From: an uncultured Alistipes sp.
GTDB lineage: Bacteria > Bacteroidota > Bacteroidia > Bacteroidales > Rikenellaceae
Assembly: GCA_900539755.1 (NCBI GenBank)
Contig: UQDC01000001.1
Span: 248,001 to 312,000, forward strand
Direction: 5' to 3'
DNA length: 64,000 bases
Below are positions 16,411 to 25,368 of the stretch, in pieces. The notes under the pieces are model-generated. The model had not been told where the DNA came from. It worked only from the letters and a program-made list of their open reading frames with translations, and did not search any database. Position 1 is the stretch's first letter. Each line of letters starts with the position of its first letter. Position numbers and translations under genes: made by a program.

Positions 16411-17736
16411 ATGAAAAAGTTAATCGAAACCATTAAGAATATATTCAAGATCGAAGAGCTTCGTAAACGTATTCTGTTTACGTTGGCTTTGATTTTGGTA
16501 TATCGGTTCGGTAGTTTTGTGGTGATCCCGGGCATCAATCCTGAGGCGTTGCAGGCACTGCAGAGTCAGGTTGAAGGCAACGGATTGATGGGTTTGTTGA
16601 ACATCTTCTCCGGAGGAGCATTCAGCAACGCATCAATTTTTGCATTGGGAATCATGCCCTACATCTCTGCATCCATCGTTATACAGCTGATGGGAATTGT
16701 GGTTCCCTATTTCCAGAAGCTGCAGAAAGAGGGAGAGAGTGGACGTCGCAAAATTAACCAGTGGACCCGCTATTTGACCATCATCGTACTGTTGTTGCAA
16801 GGTCCGGCCTATTTGGCAAACCTTCACGCACAGTTGCCTGATGCGGCCTTTGTATTAGGTCGTGGCAGCGTACTGTTTACGGTTAGTGCAACGATTGTGC
16901 TGATTGCAGGTACGATGTTTGTGATGTGGCTCGGCGAGAAGATCACAGACAAGGGTATCGGTAACGGTGTATCGCTCATCATCATGGTGGGTATCATCGC
17001 CCGTCTGCCTCACGCGTTGATGGCAGAGTTGAACACCCGTTTCACAGAGGCTACTGGAGGTCTTGTGATGTTGGTTGTCGAGTTGGTACTGTTGTTCTTG
17101 GTTTTCGCGGCAACGATTGCGCTGGTACAGGCAGTTCGCAAGATCCCTGTTCAGTATGCCAAGAGAATCGTTGGTAACAAACAGTATGGTGGTGTACGTC
17201 AGTACATTCCGCTGAAGATCAATGCGGCAGGTGTTATGCCGATCATCTTCGCACAGGCGTTGATGTTCATTCCGATGTTCTTCACCCGTTTTGAGTCTAC
17301 TCAGGGCTTTGCGGCAGCATTTGCGGATTACACCGGATTCTGGTATAACCTTGTGTTTGCACTGTTGGTTATCGCCTTCACCTATTTCTACACGGCGATT
17401 ACCGTTAATCCCAACATGATGGCAGAGGATATGAAACGCAACGGTGGCTTCATTCCGGGTGTTAAACCTGGTAAGAAGACCGTAGAGTACCTCGATACCA
17501 TCATGACGCGGATCACCCTTCCGGGTTCCATTTTCTTGGCGATCGTTGCGATTTTGCCGACGTTTGCGATGAAGTTGGGCATCAACAATCAGTTTGCGCT
17601 GTTCTATGGTGGAACTTCGTTGTTGATCTTGGTAGGCGTAGTCCTCGACACCCTCCAGCAGATCGAGAGTTACCTGCTGCTGCGTCACTACGACGGACTG
17701 ATGAAGACCGGTCGTATCAAAGGACGTATGGGATAA
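16411..17736 (+). CDS. secY: preprotein translocase subunit SecY
   Basis: Channel subunit of the Sec translocon in the inner membrane. 441 residues with ten predicted hydrophobic spans; FGSFVVIPGINPEAL, ISASIVIQLM, GIGNGVSLIIMVGI and MAEDMKRNGGFIPGVKPGK (cytoplasmic loop that contacts the ribosome and SecA) are present. Coupled to the ribosomal run as in most bacteria, followed by map after 15 bases. Confidence 0.97.
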   Translation: MKKLIETIKNIFKIEELRKRILFTLALILVYRFGSFVVIPGINPEALQALQSQVEGNGLMGLLNIFSGGAFSNASIFALGIMPYISASIVIQLMGIVVPYFQKLQKEGESGRRKINQWTRYLTIIVLLLQGPAYLANLHAQLPDAAFVLGRGSVLFTVSATIVLIAGTMFVMWLGEKITDKGIGNGVSLIIMVGIIARLPHALMAELNTRFTEATGGLVMLVVELVLLFLVFAATIALVQAVRKIPVQYAKRIVGNKQYGGVRQYIPLKINAAGVMPIIFAQALMFIPMFFTRFESTQGFAAAFADYTGFWYNLVFALLVIAFTYFYTAITVNPNMMAEDMKRNGGFIPGVKPGKKTVEYLDTIMTRITLPGSIFLAIVAILPTFAMKLGINNQFALFYGGTSLLILVGVVLDTLQQIESYLLLRHYDGLMKTGRIKGRMG

Positions 17737-17751
17737 TAAGAGTTCTGAAAA

Positions 17752-18528
17752 ATGATATACTTAAAGACAGCGGAAGAGATAGAGTTGCTGCGCGAGAACA
17801 ACCTTTTGGTTAGCGCAACGCTGGCAGAGATCGGCAAACATGTCCGGCCGGGCGTCTCGACGCTCGAGCTGGACAAGATCGCCGAGGATTTTATCCGGTC
17901 TCATGGGGCGGAACCCGGCTTTTTGGGTTACGGCGGCTTTCCGAACACCTTGTGCATGTCCATCAATGAGGAGGTTGTGCACGGGATACCTTCCGCAAAG
18001 CGCATTCTGAAGGAGGGCGATGTTCTCTCGGTAGATTGTGGCACGCTTATGAAGGGGTTTTACGGCGATTCTGCATACACGTTTGCAGTAGGAGAGATTG
18101 ATCCTGCAGTCAAGGATCTACTCCGCGTAACCAAAGAGGCTCTTTATAAGGGTGTCGCACAGGCGAAGGCAGGCAATCGGATTGGTGATATTGCCAACGC
18201 TGTGCAGGAGCATGCCGAGCGACACGGATATTCAGTAGTACGGGAATTGGTAGGGCACGGTCTCGGTCGCGATATGCACGAGGAGCCCGAGGTACCGAAC
18301 TATGGAGCCCGTGGCAGGGGACCACTTCTCAAGGAGGGGATGGTTATCTGCATAGAGCCAATGATCAACATGGGCACACGTGCTGTAGTTTTTGAGCGTG
18401 ACGGATGGACAGTCCGGACACGTGATCGCAAGCCATCGGCTCACTTTGAGCAGGCAGTAGCGATCACGAAACATGGTGCCGATGTATTGACAGACTTCGG
18501 CGTAATCGAACAAGCAATAAATTCGTAA
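17752..18528 (+). CDS. map: methionine aminopeptidase, type I
   Basis: Metalloenzyme removing the initiator methionine from nascent proteins. 258 residues. The five metal ligands can be placed: aspartates in VDCGTLMKGFYGDSAY, histidine in LVGHGLGRDMHEEPEVPN, glutamate in ICIEPMINMG and the C-terminal glutamate in SAHFEQAVAITKHG. No N-terminal zinc-finger extension, so type Ia. Seven bases before infA. Confidence 0.96.
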   Translation: MIYLKTAEEIELLRENNLLVSATLAEIGKHVRPGVSTLELDKIAEDFIRSHGAEPGFLGYGGFPNTLCMSINEEVVHGIPSAKRILKEGDVLSVDCGTLMKGFYGDSAYTFAVGEIDPAVKDLLRVTKEALYKGVAQAKAGNRIGDIANAVQEHAERHGYSVVRELVGHGLGRDMHEEPEVPNYGARGRGPLLKEGMVICIEPMINMGTRAVVFERDGWTVRTRDRKPSAHFEQAVAITKHGADVLTDFGVIEQAINS

Positions 18529-18535
18529 GACTCCT

Positions 18536-18754
18536 ATGGCCAAACAAGCTGCTATTGAGAAGGACGGAACGATTATCGAGGCGTTGTCGAATGCGATGTT
18601 TCGCGTAGAGTTGGACAATGGCCATGTGATCACCGCCCACATTTCGGGCAAGATGCGGATGCACTACATCAAGATTCTTCCCGGCGACAAAGTAAAAGTT
18701 GAGATGTCCCCGTACGACCTGAGTAAGGGACGTATATCGTTCAGGTACAAATAG
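18536..18754 (+). CDS. infA: translation initiation factor IF-1
   Basis: Binds the A site of the 30S during initiation. 72 residues, a single S1/OB fold: KDGTIIEALSNAMFRVELDN, AHISGKMRMHYIKILPGDKV and SPYDLSKGRISFRYK. The map-infA-rpmJ-rpsM order is standard. Confidence 0.97.
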   Translation: MAKQAAIEKDGTIIEALSNAMFRVELDNGHVITAHISGKMRMHYIKILPGDKVKVEMSPYDLSKGRISFRYK

Positions 18755-18844
18755 GACAGAACCCGGGATCGGTTCAAGAGCGTAAAGAAGGAGCCGTGAG
18801 GTTTTCGTAGGCGCTGATTGAGGTCCCACAAAGCATTCTGAACA

Positions 18845-18961
18845 ATGAAAGTAAGAACATCTATTAAGAAGAGAAGCGAGGATTGCAAGATCGTAAAACG
18901 CAAAGGTCGCCTCTATGTAATCTGCAAGAAGAATCCCAAGCTGAAGATGCGTCAGGGATAG
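18845..18961 (+). CDS. rpmJ: 50S ribosomal protein L36
   Basis: 38 residues, starting MKVRTSIKKRSEDCKIVKRK and ending NPKLKMRQG. L36 usually binds zinc through C11, C14, C27 and H33; here position 11 is Ser and position 33 is Leu, while C14 and C27 remain, so zinc binding is probably lost. This matches the zinc-independent habit seen also in the neighbouring S14. A 90-base gap separates it from infA. Confidence 0.93.
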   Translation: MKVRTSIKKRSEDCKIVKRKGRLYVICKKNPKLKMRQG

Positions 18962-18997
18962 TAAACAGGAACAAACAAAAAAAGCATAATTGAATTT

Positions 18998-19378
18998 ATG
19001 GCACGTATTGTAGGTGTAGATTTACCTAAGAACAAGAGAGGAGATATAGGATTGACCTATATCTACGGGATTGGTCGTAGCACCGCCCGTACGATTCTTG
19101 CGAAGGCGAATGTCGATGCTGAGATCAAGGTACAGGATTGGACCGATGCACAGGTAGCGGCAATTCGTAGCGCCATCGCAGAAGGAGGCTACAAGGTAGA
19201 GGGCGAGCTTCGCTCGACGGTACAGCTGAACATCAAACGTTTGATGGATATTGGTTGTTATCGTGGGATTCGTCACCGTTTGGGGCTTCCGGTTCGCGGC
19301 CAGAGCACAAAGAACAATGCCCGCACGCGCAAGGGTCGCAAGAAGACCGTTGCCAATAAGAAAAAAGCAACGAAGTAA
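18998..19378 (+). CDS. rpsM: 30S ribosomal protein S13
   Basis: 30S head protein forming bridges to the 50S and contacting P-site tRNA. 126 residues: ARIVGVDLPKNKRGDIGLTY start, YGIGRSTARTIL helix-two-turn-helix, and the basic tail RGQSTKNNARTRKGRKKTVA. First gene of the alpha-operon part of the run; 36 bases after rpmJ. Confidence 0.97.
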   Translation: MARIVGVDLPKNKRGDIGLTYIYGIGRSTARTILAKANVDAEIKVQDWTDAQVAAIRSAIAEGGYKVEGELRSTVQLNIKRLMDIGCYRGIRHRLGLPVRGQSTKNNARTRKGRKKTVANKKKATK

Positions 19379-19389
19379 TCTTTAGAGTT

Positions 19390-19779
19390 ATGGCAAAAAA
19401 AACAGGAACAGTTAAGAAGAGAGTGGTCAAGGTGGGTACCGAAGGCAAGGTATTCGTACACTCTACTTTCAATAACGTGATCATCACGATTGCGAATGCG
19501 AACGGCGAGGTGATCAGTTGGAGTTCAGCAGGAAAGATGGGTTTCCGTGGCTCTAAGAAGAACACCCCGTATGCAGCCCAGACAGCAGCAGCAGATTGCG
19601 CCAAGATTGCTTACGATCTGGGACTTCGCAAGGTAAAGGTATATGTGAAAGGTCCGGGAGCCGGCCGTGAGTCAGCCATTCGTACCGTTCACGGAGCAGG
19701 TATCGAGGTTACTGAGATTATCGATGTAACTCCACTGCCGCACAACGGTTGTCGTCCACCCAACCGTCGTCGTGTCTAA
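19390..19779 (+). CDS. rpsK: 30S ribosomal protein S11
   Basis: 30S platform protein at the E site. 129 residues; VHSTFNNVIITIANANGEVI, SSAGKMGFRGSKKNTPYAAQ and the ending THNGCRPPKRRRV-like block (here PHNGCRPPNRRRV) are diagnostic. Followed by a 151-base structured gap and rpsD. Confidence 0.97.
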   Translation: MAKKTGTVKKRVVKVGTEGKVFVHSTFNNVIITIANANGEVISWSSAGKMGFRGSKKNTPYAAQTAAADCAKIAYDLGLRKVKVYVKGPGAGRESAIRTVHGAGIEVTEIIDVTPLPHNGCRPPNRRRV

Positions 19780-19930
19780 TTTCCGGTCCGACGCCACCGG
19801 AGCGGTTCGTATCCTATAGTGATAGGATCTCGAATTGGCCGCATTCCCAACCCTTGGGGCGGAATGTCGGCGTCACTCCAAAACGGAGTTTAACTCCGTT
19901 CATTACATTAACAATAAAGAAACTTCTATT
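19780..19930 (+). promoter_or_regulatory. candidate structured leader upstream of rpsD
   Basis: 151 bases with a clear multi-hairpin fold. A closing stem pairs 19790-19795 (GACGCC) with 19869-19874 (GGCGTC). Inside it are a perfect 7-base-pair hairpin 19811-19817 with 19822-19828 that can be extended by GGTTCG/CGAATT, and CATTCC paired with GGAATG. After it, an 8-base-pair hairpin (19882-19889 with 19893-19900) lies 30 bases before the rpsD start. S4 is a known autogenous repressor of alpha operons and S4 leader motifs have been reported in several phyla, so an S4-binding leader is the natural hypothesis. Confidence 0.6.
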
Positions 19931-20536
19931 ATGGGAAGATATATTGGACCAAAGTCAAAGATTGCCAGAAAATTTGGCGAAGCCATTTATGGCGCGGACA
20001 GATCATTAGAGAAGAAGAACTACCCTCCCGGACAGCATGGTTTGATGCGCAAACGCAAGAAGGTATCTGAGTACGGTACTCAGTTGCTGGAGAAGCAGAA
20101 AGCGAAAGCTATCTATGGTGTACAGGAGAAACAGTTCCGTCGCACTTTTGAGGAGGCAGCTCGCATTGGCGGTATCACCGGTGAGAACCTGCTTCAGATT
20201 TTGGAGTGCCGTTTGGACAATGTAGTTTATCGTTTGGGTATTGCCCCGACTCGTGCTGCAGCTCGTCAGCTGGTATCACACCGTCACATTACCGTTAACG
20301 GTGCAGTAGTGAACATTCCTTCATACCAGCTTCGCGTAGGCGATGTAGTAGGTGTTCGTGAGAAATCTAAGTCTTTGGAGGTAATTCTGGACTCTGTAAC
20401 CGGTTCACACAACCGTTATGCATGGTTGGAGTGGAACGGCAGCCAGATGAGTGGCAAGTTCCTTCAGAAACCGGAACGTGCAGACATTCCGGAGAACATT
20501 AAAGAGCAGCTTATCGTCGAGTTGTATTCTAAGTAA
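19931..20536 (+). CDS. rpsD: 30S ribosomal protein S4
   Basis: Primary 16S rRNA binder and autogenous regulator in other bacteria. Start at the ATG of MGRYIGPKSKIARKFGE (19931), giving 201 residues; the frame is open 96 bases upstream but that sequence forms the structured leader. S4 RNA-binding domain: LECRLDNVVYRLGIAPTRAA followed by QLVSHRHITVNGAVVNIPSY. Zinc-finger cysteines are absent. 23 bases before rpoA. Confidence 0.97.
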   Translation: MGRYIGPKSKIARKFGEAIYGADRSLEKKNYPPGQHGLMRKRKKVSEYGTQLLEKQKAKAIYGVQEKQFRRTFEEAARIGGITGENLLQILECRLDNVVYRLGIAPTRAAARQLVSHRHITVNGAVVNIPSYQLRVGDVVGVREKSKSLEVILDSVTGSHNRYAWLEWNGSQMSGKFLQKPERADIPENIKEQLIVELYSK

Positions 20537-20559
20537 TCATTAATCGAGGAGCAATAATT

Positions 20560-21552
20560 ATGGCAATATTAGCATTTCAAAAGCCTGAAAAGGTAATAAT
20601 GCTCGAATCCACCTCTTCGTTCGGACGGTTTGAATTCCGTCCGCTCGAGCCCGGATTTGGCATGACCATCGGCAATGCGTTGCGGCGCATTTTGCTCTCT
20701 TCGTTGGAGGGCTATGCGATCACGACGGTCAAGGTTGCCGGTGTAGATCATGAGTTTGCTGCGATCCCCGGTGTTATGGAAGGAATGCTTGAGATCATTT
20801 TGAAGCTCAAGCAGGTACGTTTCATCAAGACCGTCGAGAATGTCGATGGTGAGAAGGTGACCGTTAATGTAGCCGGTCAGAGTGAGCTCACCGCAGGCTA
20901 TATCTCGAATTTCTTGACCAACTTCAAGGTATTGAATCCAGAATTGGTAATTTGTCGCTTGGATCCTGATGTAAAGCTTCAGATTGAGTTGACGATTGCC
21001 AAGGGTCGTGGTTACGTCCCTGCAGAGGAGAATCGTCCGGCAGATGCAGAGTTTGGTTTGTTGCCGATCGATTCGATTCACACACCGATTCGCAATGTGA
21101 AGTTTGCAGTTGAGAACTACCGTGTGGAGCAGAAGACCGATTATGAGAAACTGAATCTGGAGATTACGACGGATGGAAGTATTCATCCGAAGGAAGCTCT
21201 CAAGGAGGCGGCCAAAATATTGATTCATCACTTCATGCTCTTCTCCGATGAAAAGATTACGCTGAACCTTGAGGAAAACAGTGCTACAGAGGAGTTCGAC
21301 GAGGATGTTCTTCACATGCGTCAGTTGTTGAAGACGAAGTTGTCGGATCAGGATTTGTCGGTACGTGCATTGAACTGTTTGAAGGCAGCCGAGGTAGAGA
21401 CAGTAGGAGATTTGGTACGCTTCAACCGGAATGATTTGTTGAAATTCCGCAATTTTGGCAAGAAGTCATTGTCAGAGTTGGATGAGTTGTTAGCGAATTT
21501 GAATCTGCACTTCGGGATGGACGTATCCATTTACAAATTAGACAAGGATTAA
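20560..21552 (+). CDS. rpoA: RNA polymerase subunit alpha
   Basis: 330 residues. N-terminal dimerisation domain (FEFRPLEPGFGMTIGNALRR, LLSSLEGYAITTVKV) and C-terminal DNA- and activator-binding domain (LSVRALNCLKAAEVETVGDL, FGKKSLSELDELL). Normal length and order between rpsD and rplQ. Confidence 0.97.
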   Translation: MAILAFQKPEKVIMLESTSSFGRFEFRPLEPGFGMTIGNALRRILLSSLEGYAITTVKVAGVDHEFAAIPGVMEGMLEIILKLKQVRFIKTVENVDGEKVTVNVAGQSELTAGYISNFLTNFKVLNPELVICRLDPDVKLQIELTIAKGRGYVPAEENRPADAEFGLLPIDSIHTPIRNVKFAVENYRVEQKTDYEKLNLEITTDGSIHPKEALKEAAKILIHHFMLFSDEKITLNLEENSATEEFDEDVLHMRQLLKTKLSDQDLSVRALNCLKAAEVETVGDLVRFNRNDLLKFRNFGKKSLSELDELLANLNLHFGMDVSIYKLDKD

Positions 21553-21571
21553 CACGAACGATTAAGTAACC

Positions 21572-22129
21572 ATGAGACACAATAAGAAAATTAACCACCT
21601 CGGCCGCCAGGCCGGTCACCGCAAGGCGTTGATGGCCAATCTGGCGAGCTCGCTGTTGAAGCACAAGAGGATCAATACGACTTTGGCAAAGGCCAAGGCT
21701 CTTCGTATGTATGTAGAGCCTCTGATTACCAAGTCGAAAGAGGATACGACTCATTCGCGTCGTACGGTTTTCAGTTATTTGAAGGACAAAGAGGCGACCG
21801 CAGAGTTGTTCCGCGTCATTGCGCCGAAGATTGCGAATCGTCCGGGCGGATATTGCCGTATTTTGAAGACCGGTTTCCGTTTGGGAGATGGAGCAGAGAC
21901 CTGCTTTATTGAGTTGGTAGACTTTGATGAGGCATATGCAACTGCAGCAGCACCTAAGGCAGCCGACAAGCCTAAGACTCGTCGTAGCCGTGCTAAAAAA
22001 GCAGCAGCACCTGCAACTGATGGCGCAGAAGCTCCAGTAGCAGAGGCTGAGGCACCTGCAAAGAAAGCTACCAAAAAACCGGCAGCCAAGAAAGCTGAGG
22101 AGTCAGCAGAAGAGGCTAAAGCTGAGTAA
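21572..22129 (+). CDS. rplQ: 50S ribosomal protein L17 with Ala/Lys-rich tail
   Basis: Near the tunnel exit. The core (about residues 1-125) has MRHNKKINHLGRQAGHRKAL, NLASSLLKHKRINTTLAKAK and the ending GCCRILK-like motif (YCRILKTGFRLGDGAETCFIELV). The remaining 60 residues are an Ala/Lys/Glu-rich low-complexity tail (repeats such as KKAAAPA and KKPAAKKAEE), making the protein 185 residues against about 120 in E. coli. Last gene of the ribosomal run; a terminator follows after 75 bases. Confidence 0.96.
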   Translation: MRHNKKINHLGRQAGHRKALMANLASSLLKHKRINTTLAKAKALRMYVEPLITKSKEDTTHSRRTVFSYLKDKEATAELFRVIAPKIANRPGGYCRILKTGFRLGDGAETCFIELVDFDEAYATAAAPKAADKPKTRRSRAKKAAAPATDGAEAPVAEAEAPAKKATKKPAAKKAEESAEEAKAE

Positions 22130-22204
22130 TTTATCGGCAACGGTTATCCGATTCTCTGCATTGGCGGTCACAGGCTGCTGTATGTGAGAGATAGAGGAAG
22201 ATAG

Positions 22205-22240
22205 AGAGGAGATCCTTTTGAGGGTCTCCTCTTTGTTTTT
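22205..22240 (+). terminator. terminator of the ribosomal gene run
   Basis: An 11-base-pair stem (22205-22215 with 22222-22232), loop TTTTGA, followed by TTGTTTTT. Confidence 0.88.
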
Positions 22241-22263
22241 GTAGGAAATGTGAGATATTGCAC

Positions 22264-22271
22264 TATTTTTG
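22264..22271 (+). promoter_or_regulatory. -7 element of the eno promoter
   Basis: TATTTTTG matches the Bacteroidetes TAnnTTTG -7 box, 24 bases after the ribosomal terminator. A TTTG at 22238-22241 is a possible -33 box, though the 22-base spacing is long and it overlaps the terminator T run. Confidence 0.55.
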
Positions 22272-22342
22272 CAGGAAAGACGTTATATTAACAGACAAGT
22301 TTTGGTTTTTGGCAAAAGTCAAATCTTAAAAAAATAATTACG

Positions 22343-23647
22343 ATGAGTGAAATTGTAAGTGTACATGCCAGAGAGATTCTGGATTCGCGGGGTAATCCGA
22401 CTATTGAAGTTGAAGTGACCACAGCCAGCGGTGCTTTTGGCCGGGCTGCAGTTCCTTCCGGAGCTTCTACCGGTGAGAATGAAGCGCTTGAATTGCGCGA
22501 TGGCGATAAGAACCGTTATGGTGGTAAAGGCGTTTTGAAGGCTGTTCAGAATGTGAACGAGGTGATTGCCAAAGAGATTTTGGGCATGCCGGTGACCGAT
22601 CAGGTGGGCATTGACAAGACGATGATCGAATTGGACGGCACACCGACTAAGAGCAAATTGGGCGCTAATGCCATTTTGGGTGTTTCGTTGGCTTGTGCAC
22701 GTGCGGCAGCTGACTATCTGGGCATGCCATTGTGGCGTTATATTGGCGGTACGAATGCCAAGACGTTGCCAGTTCCGATGATGAATATCATCAATGGTGG
22801 TTCACATTCTGACGCTCCTATTGCCTTCCAGGAATTTATGATCCGCCCTGTCGGCGCACCATCGTTCCGTGAAGGATTGCGTATGGGAGCTGAGGTTTTC
22901 CATGCCTTGAAGAAGGTGTTGCATGATCGTGGTTTGAGTACGGCTGTAGGTGATGAAGGCGGTTTTGCACCAGCTTTGAAAGGTACAGAGGATGCTTTGG
23001 AATCTATTATCGAGGCTATTAAAAAGGCGGGCTATAAACCTGGCCGTAAATGCGAAGGCGGTGATGTAGCCATTGGTATGGATTGCGCATCGTCGGAGTT
23101 CTATAAGGATGGCGTTTACGACTATACGAAGTTTGAGGGTCCGACCGGTGCCAAACGTACTTCGGCTGAGCAGGTTGCCTATTTGGAAGAGTTGGTAGCG
23201 AAATATCCGATCGATTCGATTGAGGATGGTATGAGCGAGAACGACTGGGAAGGTTGGAAAGTTCTTACTGAGAAGTTAGGTGGCAAATGCCAGCTGGTAG
23301 GTGACGACCTGTTTGTGACCAACGTAGAGTTCCTGAAGAGGGGTATTGAGATGGGTTGTGCCAATTCGATTTTGATCAAGGTGAACCAGATCGGTACTCT
23401 GACTGAGACGTTGGATGCCATTGAGATGGCCCATCGGGCAGGTTACACGTCGGTAACTTCGCACCGTAGTGGTGAGACGGAGGATTCGACGATTGCGGAT
23501 ATTGCCGTAGCGACCAATTCGGGCCAGATCAAGACCGGTTCGATGAGCCGTTCGGATCGTATGGCGAAGTACAACCAATTGCTTCGTATTGAGGAGGAGT
23601 TGGGAGATGAGGCGATCTACGGATATACGAAGATTTATCGTAAGTAG
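22343..23647 (+). CDS. eno: enolase (phosphopyruvate hydratase)
   Basis: Glycolytic enzyme converting 2-phosphoglycerate to phosphoenolpyruvate, cytoplasmic, Mg-dependent. 434 residues. RGNPTIEVEV, the catalytic SGASTGENEALELRDGD loop, the HGGSHSD-like loop (NGGSHSDAPIAFQEFMI), metal and substrate residues in DSIEDGMSENDWEGW and the lysine region LIKVNQIGTLTET, then SHRSGETEDSTIADIAVA are all intact. Transcribed alone between two terminators. Confidence 0.97.
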   Translation: MSEIVSVHAREILDSRGNPTIEVEVTTASGAFGRAAVPSGASTGENEALELRDGDKNRYGGKGVLKAVQNVNEVIAKEILGMPVTDQVGIDKTMIELDGTPTKSKLGANAILGVSLACARAAADYLGMPLWRYIGGTNAKTLPVPMMNIINGGSHSDAPIAFQEFMIRPVGAPSFREGLRMGAEVFHALKKVLHDRGLSTAVGDEGGFAPALKGTEDALESIIEAIKKAGYKPGRKCEGGDVAIGMDCASSEFYKDGVYDYTKFEGPTGAKRTSAEQVAYLEELVAKYPIDSIEDGMSENDWEGWKVLTEKLGGKCQLVGDDLFVTNVEFLKRGIEMGCANSILIKVNQIGTLTETLDAIEMAHRAGYTSVTSHRSGETEDSTIADIAVATNSGQIKTGSMSRSDRMAKYNQLLRIEEELGDEAIYGYTKIYRK

Positions 23648-23678
23648 GCTTTCCCGAAACAGTTATACTGTAAAAATG

Positions 23679-23712
23679 AAGCGGACATTTCATGCGAGAT
23701 GTCCGCTTTTAA
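23679..23712 (+). terminator. terminator after eno
   Basis: A 10-base-pair stem (23679-23688 with 23699-23708), 10-base loop, followed by TT and an A/T-rich run. Confidence 0.75.
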
Positions 23713-23940
23713 TTTATTTGTCAATTCTGGTTTATCCGATTCGGTGATACCCTTTATAATGCACTTTTATTGTAGATCTCGGTCGGTTTTGTAGTTGGAC
23801 TTTTCTGTTGGATCCATTACCTGACCCTAATGAAACTATCATTGGAACATGGTCTGGCCTTAACAGAGCTCCTAATAGACTTAAATCCGATAGAGACTTT
23901 ATGTGTATAAAATCGGATGTGTGAGTTGGGAGTGTCCAGT

Positions 23941-25026
23941 TTACTCCTCGTAATCACCCATCAGATAGGCTTTGATGAAATCTCCGATATCGCCATCCAT
24001 GACTCGTTGTACATCGGAGGTTTGGTGTCCGGTGCGATGGTCTTTTACACGGCGGTCATCAAAGACGTAACTGCGGATTTGTGATCCCCATTCTATTTTT
24101 TTCTTTTTGCCTTCGAGTTCGTTTTGGAGTTCGCGCCGTTTGTTTAGTTCGAGTTGGTAGAGTTTTGATTTGAGGATGCGCAAAGCGTTTTCTTTGTTCA
24201 TACTTTGGGAACGGGTCTCTGTATTCTCGACCATGATACCGGTAGGCAGGTGGCGTACGCGGACACCGGTTTCGACCTTGTTGACATTTTGTCCACCTTT
24301 ACCACCGCTTCGATAGGTATCCCATTCGATATCGGCGGGGTTGATTGTGATTTCGATGGTGTCATCGACCGCTGGCGAGACAAAAACGGAGGCGAATGTA
24401 GTTTGGCGTTTGTTGTTGGCATTGAACGGCGAAGGACGAACCAAACGGTGAACGCCGCTTTCACTTTTGAGGTAGCCGTATGCGAATTCGCCGACAAATT
24501 CGAGGGTTGCTGATTTGATTCCTACCTCTTCGCCATCCTGGACATCGATCACTTTGACCTGATAGCCATTGGCTTCTCCCCACCGCATGTACATACGCAT
24601 CAGCATGGAGGCCCAGTCGAGGCTTTCCGTACCACCGGCTCCGGAGTTGATCTCCATGATTGCTCCGAGACGATCCTCTTCTCCGCTGAGCATATTGCGC
24701 ATTTCGAGCTCTTCGATCATTTTGAGCACCTTGTTGTATTGGGTGTCGAGCTCTTCGGGTGAGGAGGCTCCTTCGCGGATAAATTCGGGCAGAAGGTGCA
24801 GTTCGTCCATGGCGGAGGCAATGGCGTCGTATGCGGTGATCCAATATTTGATTCCGGCAACCTTTTTGAGTTGGGCTTCGGCTTTGGCGGGGTCATCCCA
24901 GAAATTGGGATCGTGGGTCAGTGCCTCCTGCTCATCGAGTTCCAGACGTCGATCTTCGATATGCAGGTGGGTATAAAGGGCCTGCTGCCGCTCTTCGAGT
25001 GCCTTGATCTGTTCGGTAGTTACCAT
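23941..25026 (-). CDS. prfB: peptide chain release factor 2
   Basis: Recognises UGA and UAA stops and triggers peptide release. The ATG at 25026 gives 361 residues starting MVTTEQIKALEERQ. Stop-codon recognition tripeptide SPF (in RLVRPSPFNANNKRQ), as in RF2 and unlike the PxT of RF1; catalytic GGQ in SGGKGGQNVNKVETGVR. The frame is continuous: the programmed +1 frameshift with an internal UGA found near codon 25 of many prfB genes is absent (the region reads LYTHLHIEDRR in one frame). Monocistronic, convergent with eno. Confidence 0.95.
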   Translation of the reverse strand: MVTTEQIKALEERQQALYTHLHIEDRRLELDEQEALTHDPNFWDDPAKAEAQLKKVAGIKYWITAYDAIASAMDELHLLPEFIREGASSPEELDTQYNKVLKMIEELEMRNMLSGEEDRLGAIMEINSGAGGTESLDWASMLMRMYMRWGEANGYQVKVIDVQDGEEVGIKSATLEFVGEFAYGYLKSESGVHRLVRPSPFNANNKRQTTFASVFVSPAVDDTIEITINPADIEWDTYRSGGKGGQNVNKVETGVRVRHLPTGIMVENTETRSQSMNKENALRILKSKLYQLELNKRRELQNELEGKKKKIEWGSQIRSYVFDDRRVKDHRTGHQTSDVQRVMDGDIGDFIKAYLMGDYEE

Positions 25027-25368
25027 ATATGGTGTTTTTATTGTCTTTGTGTTGGGAAATTGGAGACCCTGAGGGAATGGTTGCAAAATTATGTTTTACG
25101 AGAGAAGACAGACAGAACAAGGCTTGATATTGATGCGAGCGTTGTCAGCTTTCTTGTATATGCTATCCTCAACCGTACAGGGATTATAAATGTCTTACAA
25201 AATGCTTTGCTGTTGAAATAGCTCCCTATGTGGGGAACCTGCACATTTGTAATTTTATAGACTCCTTCCCATTATTTGTGAAAATTCTTTTAGTCTGTAA
25301 AAGTTTTCGGGGTTTTATGGTTTGTCCTCTACCCTTGATGGTTAAGGAAAGGTGAAGAGAACTTTCTT
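25027..25368. other. spacer between prfB and the radical SAM gene
   Basis: A/T-rich, 342 bases. It holds the prfB promoter region at its left side. I see no gene or stable RNA in the remainder. Confidence 0.4.
25084..25091 (-). promoter_or_regulatory. possible -7 element for prfB
   Basis: On the minus strand the sequence reads TAATTTTG, a match to TAnnTTTG, about 58 bases upstream of the prfB ATG. No well-spaced -33 box. Confidence 0.4.
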
